DNA of 64,000 nucleotides, from contig NC_079147.1 in NCBI RefSeq assembly GCF_945859685.1, positions 253,012,572 to 253,076,571 of the forward strand, in the 5' to 3' direction. The position numbers and the translations under genes are program-made. Positions 9,988 to 20,639 of this stretch are shown in pieces. The DNA is from Eupeodes corollae (Eukaryota > Arthropoda > Insecta > Diptera > Syrphidae). The notes beneath the pieces are model-generated. The model ran no database searches. It saw only the letters and a program-made list of their open reading frames with translations, and was not told where the DNA came from. Every line of letters begins with the position of its first letter. The stretch's first letter is position 1.

Positions 9988-12175
9988 GTTTACCAATAGA
10001 AGCAATTCAAGTTTACACCACGCTCTTCAATAATGCACTGAATAATGCATATTATCCAGTGCATTGGAAGACCGCTGTGGTTCATCCTCTCCCGAAAAAG
10101 GGAAAGGACAACTCCAACCCGTCAAATCTTCGGTCGATAAGTCTTCTTCCGAGCATCAGCAAAGTTTTCTAAAAAAGATCATTAATAGGGCTCTGACTAA
10201 GTGGGCTGCGGACAACAAAATAATTCCGGATAAACAGTTCGGGTTCAAGGCGGGTCATGACACAATTCATGCAGCGTCTAAACTAGTTTCTGATATCCAA
10301 TGGAATAAATCAAAACAATAATGCACAGGTGCTGTTCTGGTTGATTTGGAAAAGGGCTTTGACACCGTATGTTTAAAGGGTACCTAAATCTGAGCAGGCT
10401 TGGCATAAGCAAGCCATTGTTGCATATACTTTATGATATGCTTAACGGTAGAAAGTTTGTTGCCAAAAGTGGCAATGTAACTTCTACCACAACATTCTCA
10501 ATTAAAAATGGTCTTCAACAGGGAGCGGTGAATTCGCCGATTCTCTTCAGCATTTACACCAGCGATCTGATAGGTAGTCTTACAAAGGCAATTGCGTACG
10601 CCGACGATCTAATTGCGTACAGAACGGCCCGAAAGGTTGAGGTTATTAGAATTCTCTTGCAGCGTGATTTCGACAAGATTCAGCGATATTGCGACGGCTG
10701 GAAACTGAAAATAAATGTCCAGAAGTCGGAGACAATTCCGGACTCCGTTGGCTAGGGCCACGAGGGATACGTGTAAGAATTGGCGCAAGATGGTCATCGT
10801 TGATCTTCACGGGCAGCCATTAGCGAGCAAAAGTGTAGTGAAGTACGTCGATATCTGGTTAGATGAGTATTTATATTTCGACAGGCATATAAATGCTGCT
10901 CTGACCAGGGCCAGAGGAGCTTTCGCTCTGACAAAACGGATGTTTTTTAGCAGTCGGCTTGACCCCAGAGTAAAGGTAATTTGCTCATTGGCCCTCATAC
11001 GGCCAATGATCGTTTATGGTTGTCCTGTGTGGTTCAACGTTGCCCCTTCCCAGATGGAGAAGTTTCAGTTGTTCGAGCGGCAGTGTTTACGACGCTGTAC
11101 CGTCTTATATCGAACAGCCGAATCTTCTTATGTGCATTACTTTTCCAACGAGGTCCTATACAACGGGGCTCGAATCAACAGAATTGACAATTTCGTGATA
11201 AAACTCGTTCGAGGTCACATTGCAAGAGCTACGAGTATGTCTCCGACCAACAATTTAATTTTCGGGGCGTTCTATCCGAACGACGAGTATTTTGAGAGTA
11301 CACGCTTGAGCGGCTTCATTCCCCCAGAGGCATTCCTCTTTTTAGATAGATGCGGTCTGATACAGGATAGATTGGCAGTTCCGTTAATCTACCACGTCAG
11401 ACGAAGAACCGTGAATAGGCGACTCCTGTACAATCGGGACGTCATGGCACAAGGCGGAGCAGAGCTCCTTCGGTTCAGTATGGCTGTGTCCGAACGGGAC
11501 CGAACTGATAGGGTGAAGCAGGAGAACCAGTTTTGGTGGCTTCAATCGGCACTTGATAGTGGGTAGTCGGGATGGGGTTTTAAGCCTTGGCCGGCTTACA
11601 TACTTGTTTAATAGTATTAGGGTTTAGTTTTAAGTAGAATGGGCATGGTGGCACGAAAAAAAATACAAAAAAAAAAAAAAAAATAATAGAACAAAAAAAA
11701 CATTAAAAAAATATTAAAAACAAAATAAAATAAAAAAAAAAAACAAATAAAAAATAAAAATAAAAAAAAAAGACAACAGAATATGAAAAACAAAAATGTT
11801 AGATAGTTAAATTTGCTGCTGTGGTTGTTCTAGTTTTAAGTAGTTTATAGGTAGAATAGGTAGTTTAAGTTAGTTTTTTAAGTTTTATTTAAGGACCTAA
11901 TTTTAAGTAGTGTAAAAATGAAAAAGGATATTGATATTAGTTTTTTTTTCAAATTTTCTAATAAATACAAAAATAAATAAAATTTAAATGAAGTAAAATA
12001 GATCTTAGGGCCGAAAGGCATTAGTTGTTAGTGTTATAGTTTAACTTAGAGTGTCCGTATGGGACCATTTAGTCAGTTGTAAGTTATGGATAATTAGGCT
12101 AGTTTTATGAATTTTTGTCTAGCTTTAAGATAGGTTTAAGATTGAGTTAATAAAAATGAATTCCAAAAAAAAAAA
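9988..12175 (+). mobile_element. LOA-like LINE inserted in a SINE, 5'-truncated
   Basis: The element is bounded by AGTGCGTTGGAC at 9976-9987 and 12176-12187, a perfect 12-bp target-site duplication, and ends in an A run at 12165-12176. It begins within the RT (the first frame reads VYTTLFNNALNNAYYPVHWK), so it is 5'-truncated. The region after the coding part (11567-12175) has two A-rich tracts, one at about 11658-11775 and the terminal one, with AATAAAAATG near the end. Removing the element restores a continuous SINE. Assignment to the LOA group (Bilbo-like) is from RT and C-terminal sequence and is moderate. Confidence 0.85.
9990..11566 (+). pseudogene. LOA-like LINE reverse transcriptase, frameshifted
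   Basis: The RT lies in at least three frames. Around 9990-10170 it reads up to NLRSISLLPSISKVF. 10064-10321 continues in another frame with KKIINRALTKWAADNKIIP and DKQFGFKAGHDTIHAASKL. 10369-10755 has LQQGAVNSPILFSIYTSDL and the catalytic YADDLIAY. 10715-11566 (283 codons open) is the post-RT region with KYVDIWLDEYLYFDRHI and RPMIVYGCPVWFN and ends DRVKQENQFWWLQSALDSG. No RNase H motifs are visible. The long open C-terminal frame with a few discrete frameshifts indicates modest age, consistent with the intact target duplication. Confidence 0.8.
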
Positions 12176-12187
12176 AGTGCGTTGGAC

Positions 12188-12455
12188 TGTCATGCAAGGG
12201 GACTAGGGTTCAATCCCTGTCTGTGTCACCTAACTTTTTCACGGGTACTGCCTCTTGCGAGGAATTGTCAAATTCTCCAAGAGTAACTCTTGTCATGAAA
12301 AAGTGCTTTCTCAAATAAGCCGTTCAGATTCGTCATATAAACTGTTCGTCCATCTCTGACAACATTACTTGCACACAGGAATAGTTGAGAGTTGTAAGTC
12401 ACTAGGCCCTGGTTCTTCATGGACTGTTGCACCACCTAATTTATTTATTTTTTTA
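12188..12455 (+). mobile_element. tRNA-derived SINE, 3' half
   Basis: This continues the SINE begun at 9957. It carries the polymerase III box B GGTTCAATCCC at 12207-12217 and then a body (CACGGGTACTGCCTCTTGCG, TAACTCTTGTCATGAAAAAG) that matches the copy at 28646-28950 nearly base for base. The two halves joined are about 300 bp. The 3' end is A/T-rich without a clear poly(A), so the end coordinate is approximate. Confidence 0.8.
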
Positions 12456-12521
12456 TTTAAAAAAAGGGGACCAAATAATAAGATATGACCATGCGAACAA
12501 GTAAGATAATTATGACCAAAT

Positions 12522-12725
12522 TTGGTCGTAAACGACCAAACTGGAAACCGTATGGTTACAGTCAATGGCGATCGTTATCGGGCCATGTTAAACAAATTTT
12601 TGTTCACAAAAGGAGGAGGAGTATTGACAACATTTGGTTTTAACAGGACGGTGGCGGCGGCGCGCAGCGGCGCTACGTGCCACGCAGCCGAAGCTATACT
12701 CGATATTTTTATAGCATTTTCAAAA
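12522..12725 (+). pseudogene. mariner transposase fragment
   Basis: About 60 codons read VTVNGDRYRAMLNKFLF and, further on, SGATCHAAEA, which align with the central part of the mariner transposase at 35.38-35.50 kb (VTVNGDRYRSMLTNFLL and DGATCHTA). The stretch that should contain the second catalytic aspartate is replaced by a GC-rich GGCGGCGGCGCGCAG sequence coding Ala/Arg, so the residue is lost. No terminal repeats are visible. It is a dead fragment of a mariner different from the 34.7-kb one. Confidence 0.75.
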
Positions 12726-15326
12726 AAAAGTAATTTGGCGGATCCTATATTATAAGTTTATTGTACATATCAGTTAACAGCTTTTAATGGCACCAATGGA
12801 AAATTATAAGTCTGAAATGCATTCCACCCGCATTTCTATTGCCTTCTATTGCTCTATTATATAATGTGACCCAAAGCTCTATGGTAACATTCTACTTTCA
12901 AAGTTTGAAAATTCTCTTAGAAAATCTTCCAATTAGTAGACAACAATTTTTTTTAATTTAAAGTCCACAAATCAATTTTAAAGAGGTAAAAAAAGAAGTA
13001 AAGACAATTAAAAATAGATGAACTTTTAAATTTTTGTTCAAAACTCTGCTGTAGGAAATTTAATAAAATAAAAATACTGAATAACCACTTAAAGGCAAAT
13101 CTGTTAATCAGTTTAATGAAGCGAATAAAACAAAATTTCCATATCTTGTTCAGAACATATTATAAAATTGAAAATCAAATATTTAAAAATTAATTTCTCA
13201 ATCGAAAAACTCAAGTTTTTGATTTGTAATCGAAAAATAATGCAATTTTTCAACACTACTTACAGATAGCCATAGTACTTGTATCGTTTCGTGACGTTGG
13301 CGTGTTGGTTATATTGAGATGACCCTATATGAGAATACAAAATCCCCCTAGGAAATTTCTACTTAATATTCGCAATGGAATTATAGATACGCAATTCAAT
13401 TCAGATACTATGCATACGAGTATGCACATACATATGTACATATGTGCATTGAACAAATTCAGCTCAAAGCCATATCGTGGTACACGCATTTCTATCAAGG
13501 ACTTTTTTGGTATTTTTCGAATTTTCCCTCATATAGTTGAAAACAAAACATTGAAGTCGTATTGTTGCATAAAACGAATTTTTGAAACCCCAGAGTATCC
13601 TGTACACATATACATACATGGCATTCATACATATATGAAATTGAATGGTTTTTGGATGCGATAATAAACAAAAATAAATTTCAAAAATGACAAATTCTGA
13701 AAGAGAATGTTCACAAGTTGTAGTTGTTGTAGCTATGTACATTGTACATATGTATGAAGTGCAGACAGCGAGTGTATGTGGAAACAAGTAAAATGGTATT
13801 TTATACACAAAATCCTGGCATATCTGTGTTATACTTAACCGAAAACTTACTGTTTACGCTTGTTGCACGAACAGAAGTGCAAACATCGCTTTGTTTGAGC
13901 TCAAAATTGGCCAATTTGGTATGTACATGTATAGAATTGTATATGTGCATGTGAACATAAAAGCATGTCATACATCTCTATATACATTTGTGTATGTAGT
14001 ATAGTTATTTACATATATTGCTTTGGTTAAAGTAGACTACTCAACTTATGTTTACATTAAATTGAACCCATAATGAATATGTACATACATACATATTTTT
14101 GTTGAATGCGATGATGATTTGGGTGTAGTGTGGTGGTTTGGTTCAAAGCAGTGATATTGGTGGAATGGTACCTACCTACTCGAAGTGTAAAATACGCAGT
14201 TCGCTAGAGTTGTCATAACATAATGGAACAGCTTGCCTGACAATGAATTTCATTCATTCATTGAAACTCTAACAAGTTTAGTGGTTTTTTCATAAACATT
14301 CGTTAAAGTAGATACCTAATTATGAATTCAGGACTCTTCAACACTAAAAAATCAAAACAAAATGTATGCCACACTTGTCAGCCAGGTTGCATGTCTATAA
14401 CAATTGATAATTCATTTATTTTGAATTAAAATGCTAAAAGGTTTAAATTGATAGTTTTTTAAATTGCAATATCTCGAGAACTCTGCGAACGGTTTCATTA
14501 TTTTGTTCATTCATTTTGGTAAGCATGTTTGTATTTGAACAATTTATACAAAAATGTTTGTTAAGCTTTTATATTCCGTAAAAGAAACATTAATATACGG
14601 TTTTACGTTGGGCGCCATTTAAGACAATTTTATACTTCGAAATAATATGTGAACAAATGAATAAAATTAATTTTTTTCGAAAACATTGTTCAAGGTTTGG
14701 CCGAACTTTGTTCGTGAACTAATTTTTGTTTCTCTAGTCGTTAACTTGGTCTTAAAATCAAGTAAATTGCCTGATATTTTTTGGGTATACATGTAAGTCA
14801 CAATAAGGTGGGTTAAATACAAGCTTCCTTTTAAAAATGCAATGAAATAAAGAATAAACATGTCTTTCTTGATTATGGAACACAAAATCTTTCAAGTAGC
14901 TGTCTCGACTTCAAAGAAGTTAATTTTGTCATTCCAATTAAACCAATACCTTATTGATAGCTTCAGGTGGTAGCTTACGGAAAATTTTTAATCTTTTCCA
15001 GATGGTTTTGTAATACAATAGGATGCACGAATAGTTGATACGAAACTGTTCTTTAATCCCAACAGTCCGTTTAAAAAAATACATATTTTTTAACTGCACA
15101 ATAAGTTTATCTTCAAACATTTTAATTTCCTAAAAAAATGTTGACCCGGTTTTGCAATTAGCATTTTTTTAAAGAATCCAAACAATTTTTTGATCACCAA
15201 AAACTATTAATACCATAAACGACTTTGTTCAAAAAATTATTTGAATAGGTGAATTAGATCCTGAGTATACATTTAAAAAACTAAAGGTTCTATGAAGAGG
15301 CCCCAGTGGAACAATACGAAAATATA
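12726..15326. other. AT-rich spacer, no gene recognised
   Basis: No convincing coding sequence. 13.38-14.1 kb is rich in ACATACATATGTACATATG-type simple-sequence words, which open short ORFs on both strands by chance. About 15040-15260 shares words (AAAAAATGTTGACC, AATCCAAACAAT, AATAAGTTTATCTTCAA) with an older dispersed repeat better preserved at 48640-49440. On the minus strand 14605-14617 reads TGGCGCCCAACGT, identical to a retroviral-type tRNA-Lys primer-binding word, without an adjacent recognisable LTR. Confidence 0.4.
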
Positions 15327-15800
15327 CAGTAAGGTTCAAAACTGTCCCAATTGTGAAAGAAATTCATATTTCAAAAAAAAAAAATATAAACCCAAAATTG
15401 CTCAAGAAATTATATTGGACCACCTTTGCACCGTTTTAGAAAAAATAAATTCAAGACCACTTAATATTTAGTCCATAAACCTTTTGTTTTTGTTACTGCT
15501 GCCAATCGCTTCGGCAAACTTTTAAGGAGTTTTTCACAATATTCAGCAGAAATATTATCCTATTGATCTTGAACCCGTTCCCACAGTACTTTGATTGAAG
15601 ATGTTGGTGATTTATAATTGTTTAAAAAAGACTTTTTTAAATGTGACCACAAATTTTCTATCGGAATTAGGTCTGGGCTTTGTGCCGACCATTCCAGCAC
15701 CTGAAAGTCTTGATTTTCTAACCATTCCTTAACAATTTTCGCAGTGGGGTCGTTGTCATGTTGGAAAATTATTTCGTTTTCAGGTATTTACCGGCATATT
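15327..15800 (-). pseudogene. Tc1-like transposon, 3' half with transposase C-terminus
   Basis: Minus-strand translation of about 15455-15785 gives IFQHDNDPTAKIVKEWLENQ, then VLEWSAQSPDLIPIENLWSH and a C-terminal SLPKRLAAVTKTKG ending at a stop. These are the hallmarks of the second Asp block and the (N)PIEN(L)W Glu block of a DD34E Tc1 transposase. One in-frame stop (VQDQ*DN) kills it. The plus-strand edge TACAGTAAGGTTCAAAACTG at 15325 fits a TA target followed by a Tc1-type terminal repeat starting CAGTAAGG at 15327. The N-terminal half is missing; a composite repeat begins just beyond 15800. A piece of the same family lies at 23615-23680. Confidence 0.85.
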
Positions 15801-15822
15801 TTCTTTAGTTTCAGTTAAATTA

Positions 15823-17005
15823 TTAACTTCCCATAGGCATTTATTGTAATGGGTCCGATTTGTCAATTTGAAAATGTTGACATATCTCGACGTTTCAAGG
15901 TCCCTAGAGTCGAAATAAAAGAATTTTAGAAAGATGTCTGTGCGTGCGTGTGTACGTACGTTCGTACGTCTGTACGTTCGCGAAGTTTTTTTCGTCGTCC
16001 ATAGCTCAAGAACCAGAAGAGATATCGACTTCAAATAAATTTTGTTATACAGATAATAAGGCAGAAAGATGCAGAAAGGGCTCTCAAGAAAATTGCGTGG
16101 GTGGTTTTTTTTTTTTAACATAGCAGTTTGAAAAAAAAGGTGAAAATTTTGGTAAACCCTAAATATCTTACGAACCAAAAACGCTAGAGACTTGAATTAA
16201 ATTTTATATAATAAACTGTAATGTGATACCAAACAAGTATATTTTTTTGAAAAAATTCCATTTAACGGTTTTTTGTATAAATCGAAAAAAAAAACTGAAA
16301 AAAAAATTTGTCCCCTTCAAAATTTTACGACTGAAATATGATTTCATCTCTAAAACAATTTTGTGCAACGAAAAATAATGTTTTTGACATCTGATAAATA
16401 AAAATAAAAATCTAAAAAAAAACATTACTCAAAGTTCGTAAAAATTGAATATCGATTCAAATATCTCTTCAAAAACTTGAAATTTAGGTTTTAAACTTAT
16501 TTTATCTCATAACAAATATTGTTTTCAACATTCTGAAAAATGTTGAGAAAAATCGAATCGACAGTTTTTTTACAAAAAATAAAAACCTAAAAAAAATGTA
16601 TAAACGTTGGTAAAAATTGTTGGTAAAACTAATTTTATCTTATAAGAAATATTGTTTTCAACATTCAACATAAAATTTTGAAAAAAATCAAATTGACAGA
16701 TTTTTTACAAGAAATAAAACTCTAAAAAAAAAAATTTCTTGCGATTCAAATAGCTTTTCAAAAATTAAAAATATTGGCTTCAAACTTATTTTATTTAACA
16801 GAAAATATTGTTTTCGATTTTCAATCATTTTTATATAAAAATCCAACAATCCATTTTTTCATAAAAAATAAAATGTACAAAAAATAGTACGCAAATTTGG
16901 TAAAAATTGATACGAGTACATTTAGACAAACTTTTAAGCAAGACAAATCGACAGACGGGATGGGAAGTTATCAGTGTGGGTCGCATCCCAGCCTCTTTTT
17001 TAAAT
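15823..17005 (+). repeat. Composite (HINE/DINE-like) repeat, complete copy
   Basis: It starts TTAACTTCCCATAGGCATTT at 15823; the head contains GTGCGTGCGTGTGTACGTACG near 15940 and CAAGAACCAGAAGAGATATC near 16010. About three or four degenerate AT-rich units follow (about 16300-16880), then the tail with CGGGATGGGAAGTTATCAGT and GTGGGTCGCATCCCAGCCTC near 16955-16995. The first bases TAACTTCCCA and the tail TGGGAAGTTA are exact reverse complements, giving short subterminal inverted repeats. No coding capacity is apparent. Confidence 0.8.
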
Positions 17006-17280
17006 TTGAAATTCGTGCGAAATATTACCGACTCAACGTCAAATCCCACTTTGAATTTTATTGTTGGTAATGAAGTTAGTTGCGGATCGCATAATTTTAA
17101 GACCGCCATAACTGTACCAGAGTTTGGGTTATGTTTGTTGTCTATACGCGTGCAAGGCCAGTCAACATTTCAGTCCTATGGTGAGTCGTTATTTTTTTTG
17201 TTAATTTGAAGTTTATTTGTATTTATACATATTAGACTATGATTTTTTAAAATGTAGCCTGTTGATATTCGAAATTACAT

Positions 17281-17354
17281 AAAAAAAGAGGCTGGGATGC
17301 GACCCACGCTAATAACTTCCCATCCCGTCTGCCTATTTGTCCTAAAAGTTTGTA
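17281..17354 (-). repeat. Composite repeat tail, inverted
   Basis: GAGGCTGGGATGCGACCCAC followed by TAACTTCCCATCCCGTCTG is the reverse complement of the tail at about 16945-17000. It directly precedes the 8-bp target duplication of the hAT element at 17363. With the copy ending at 17005 it forms a tail-to-tail inverted pair separated by about 275 bases of unique sequence. Confidence 0.8.
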
Positions 17355-17369
17355 GGTTGTTGCAGTGGC

Positions 17370-18849
17370 GGCTGGTGAGTTTTCGAACTGGTGGTGCACT
17401 TTTCCTGTTATCAAAGTTTGAAGATTAGAATTGAAAACAAAAAACAATTTAAATAAAATATAGTATTGATTTTTAGTATTTTTCATTTTTTCAATCACTT
17501 TTTTATTGGAATCAGGTATTGTTTGTATACATTTTTTTTCAATGCTTAGCACAGAAAGTGCATTTAGTCGATCCTGATGCATGGTGTTTCGCAAAAAAGT
17601 TTTTATTTTTTTTAGAGTCGAAAAACATCGCTCGCTCTCTACCGACGTCATTGGTATAGTGCACAGAATTCAAAGTAGTTGCATTGACTCTGAAAATGAT
17701 TCAGAGAGGTCATTATTAGATATGAAACAATTTTAAAATTGCAACTGCTCTATTTGCACTGATGAAATCGTTGCGATTGTAATTTATTGTAGATTTTCGA
17801 TTTTTTTTTGTCCAAAGCAGCGTAAGTGCAAACTGTGATCGTGAAATCTTTATCGGGAAAAGTAGAACGGTATGTTTTAAAGTTCTTGCAGGAAAATAAT
17901 TTAGCCGCAATCAAATTATTACAAAAATTAAATCTATCTTTCACTTGAGTAATAATTATATCGCACACTTCTTTTGTTATGACAGAGATGGTCGATTTAA
18001 ACCTTTTTTGAGGAGGTTCTTCAAGTTGATCTACGTGTTACGTACACTTTGTTTACTGATTTCAAAATCATTAATACAGTTTTTATATGAACCAAATCAA
18101 TAGGTATTACTTTTCTGAAATTGTTTGAATACAATTTCAATATGTGGCAGAATAGATTGAAACAAATTAAGCCAATATAAAAAAATATCATCGTCTAAAT
18201 ATCTTTGTAGCATATCAGCTTGATTTATAGAATTTGTATCCCTTTCCGTTTCTATAATGGTGGCCATGCATTCTTTTAAAGGCTCCATGTATCTTTGTAC
18301 TGAGTTAACCGTTCAAGAATTAAAGATTCATCACGTTTGCGGAGCAGCTGTAATATTCTTTCATACAATATTTTTCAAAATCTCTGTACGCTTCGGAGAT
18401 CGTAAAAAACTTTGGAAAAGCTTGAAGGCTGGCAAAAAATGTCTGTACGGTTTTGTTTTGACATAAACTTTTGTACCTTTGAAGACTGTAGACGATGTGA
18501 GATGCTCCTTCATGACTGTATCCAACTCTGACACAAAGTCTATTAATCCACGAAATACCCCAGAATTATTTGACTCAATTGTTTCATCGTGACCTCGCAA
18601 AGCCAATTTGAAATACACTAGAAAACTTAACACAATCGATAAGACGTGATAAAATATACCTGTTTTTATCAACTTGTTCGTTCGACTTTTCCATATTATT
18701 TCTATACACAAGCTGATTACGAATGCTATAGTGCCTAACACAGACAAACTCATTACATTTTGTAAATGTACTTGCGAAGAATCGTGCTTTTTTATTTTTT
18801 CACTTAAATGTGTCAAAGATTTCAGTTTCTGTCCAAGTTGATTCTCCAC
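17370..18849 (-). pseudogene. hAT transposase (DUF4371 / hAT dimerisation type), broken
   Basis: Read from 18849 downwards, the first piece (to 18361) contains KIKKHDSSQVHLQN and LALRGHDETIESNNSGVFRG then LIDFVSELD, typical of the DUF4371 part of ZMYM-like hAT transposases. Further pieces at 17.75-17.97 kb (VKDRFNFCNNLIAAKLF) and 18.10-18.29 kb follow out of frame. The last piece, near 17.57-17.65 kb, has TSVESERCFSTLKKIKTFLR, the C-terminal hAT dimerisation signature. Stops and frameshifts separate the parts, so no functional protein is expected. Such proteins cut and paste hAT DNA in the nucleus. Confidence 0.85.
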
Positions 18850-18894
18850 TAAAAATAATGCAAGGAAAACAAAAGTGCATTAAGACGTTCACAT

Positions 18895-19732
18895 CCACAA
18901 AAATAATATCTACAAGGTTTGAAAAGATATTTGAGTCGAAAATCATTTTTTTTTTCGGTTTTTACTTTTTTGTAAAAAAAACTGTCAATTCGATATTTCT
19001 CAACATTTTTCAGAATGTTCAAAAAAAATATTTTTTTTTTAAGATAAAATAAGTTTGAAGCCTAAATTTCAAGTTTTTGATAAGATATTTGAATCGATAA
19101 TCAGTTTTTACCAACTTTGAGTAATGTTTTTTTTTAGATTTTTATTTTTAATAAAAAAAAACTGTCAATTCGATTTTTCTCAAAATTTTATCAGATGTCA
19201 AAAACACTATTCTTCGTTGCACAAAATTGTTTTAGAGATGAAATCATATTTTAGTCGTAAAATTTTGGAGGTGACAAATTTTTTATTTATTTTTTTTTGA
19301 TTTATAAAAAAACGTTAAATGGATTTTTTTTCAAAAAATGTTGGTATTACGTTACAATTTACTATATAAAATTTAATTCAAGTCTCTAGCGTTTTTGGTT
19401 TGTAAGATATTTAGGGTTAACCAAAATGTTCACCTTTTTTTAAACTGCTATGGTAAAAAAAAACACCCACGAAATTTTCTTGAAAGCTCTTTCTGCATCA
19501 TTGTGCCTTATTATCTGTATAACACAATTTATTTGATATCGAAATCTCTTTTGGTTCTTGAGCTATGGACGACGAAAAAAACGTCGCGAACGTACGAACG
19601 TACGTACACAAGCACAGACATCTTTCTAAAATTCTTTTATTTCGACTCTAGGGACCTTGAAACTTCGAGAAATGTCAAAATTTTCAATTTGACAAATCGG
19701 ACCCATTACAATAACTTCCTATGGGAAGTTAA
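18895..19732 (-). repeat. Composite repeat inside hAT, inverted (array plus head)
   Basis: Read on the minus strand it starts TTAACTTCCCATAGGAAGTT at 19732 and contains the head block down to about 19310 and two to three AT-rich units to about 18895. Its tail is absent here. The head is almost identical in content to the copy at 15823 but on the opposite strand. It interrupts the hAT element between the transposase N-terminal coding part and the non-coding right arm. Confidence 0.75.
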
Positions 19733-20639
19733 TAACTCGGCACAGAACATAATACATATACAGCTACTATGAATATGATGAATAATTATCTAGTCATCCT
19801 TGCCAGCTTCAAACATACAAAAAATTCAAACATCGAACGGGTGCTCTGTATATTTCTGCAATTTTCGATCAGCTCGTGCGGCGCACGAGAGCAGACTCAT
19901 TAATCGGTATATTTCAATGAAATATCTTTTGTTTCACGTGTCAGGCCTATAAGCATGTAACTCATACAAGTTATACAAGCAATTCTCTTGCACTCGCCGA
20001 AGCGCACGAGAATTTTTCTTCACAGGGAAAATAAAACTTATTTTTATTTTAATTGTTGAGGCATAGCTGGAAATTTGAGCTTTTTTTATGTTTTTGTATG
20101 TTTAAAAGTAAAAAATAAATATTTATATGGAAATACATATAAAAATATAGAATCTTTTGAATTGGGTGTTCAGCGCACGAGCGCACTTAAGGTACAGCCG
20201 CCGTTGGGTTGTTGGTTGAATTATTCATATAAAGAAATAGTTTAGTTTGAAATCTAGTTGTGTTCAATACATTTTTAGTGGAAACTTTTTTTAGCATTTC
20301 TTAAACTTTTACAAATTGGATAAATGAAATTAATTTGAGTGACATCAAGGCCGGGCAAAAAGAGTAATATCAAGGCCGGGCGAAGAGAACGAAAAACTGT
20401 GATATTTACTATGGTCACTGCTACCACGAAAACCAACAGCGCATATTTGGATGCGGCTTCGTCAGACTTGGGCAAGAAGTCTTGAGCTATAGGTGCATCA
20501 ATTAGTGCCTCATGACCATACGCATCAAGGCTAAATTCGGCAACATTAGCCTGATATGCGCGCACGCCCCCACAGAAGAGAAAGACGACAACACCAAGAA
20601 TATGTTCTTCGAGCTCTTAGGCAAAACATATGAGTAGTG

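Larger units (their letters stand above)
17363..20206 (-). mobile_element. hAT transposon (ZMYM/DUF4371-type) with 8-bp target duplication
   Basis: GGTTGTTG occurs at 17355-17362 and 20207-20214, an exact 8-bp duplication, the size typical of hAT. The left end is CAGTGGCGGCTGGTG and the right end, reversed, CAACGGCGGCTGTAC, an imperfect terminal inverted repeat. Transposase remnants on the minus strand fill 17.36-18.85 kb. An inverted composite repeat (18895-19732) lies inside, so the element was itself invaded. The interval 19750-20190 is non-coding and has several GCGCACGAG words near the right end. Confidence 0.85.

Noticed and set aside
13329..13954. Overlapping ORFs of 60-114 codons
   Set aside because: Generated by ACATAC/TATGTA simple-sequence words; present on both strands with Tyr/His/Ile-rich translations.
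15780..16178. 132-codon minus-strand ORF and similar ones at 19395-19772, 28263-28565, 8460-8645 and 41354-41557
   Set aside because: All are the same composite-repeat head read in one frame; copies carry frameshifts and stops relative to each other, so there is no sign of selection for a protein.
17030..17175. Exon-like stretch ending CCTATG/GTGAGT (possible splice donor) between the two inverted composite repeats
   Set aside because: The frame enters from repeat sequence, no upstream acceptor is visible and the peptide is unfamiliar; a single donor-like site is weak evidence.
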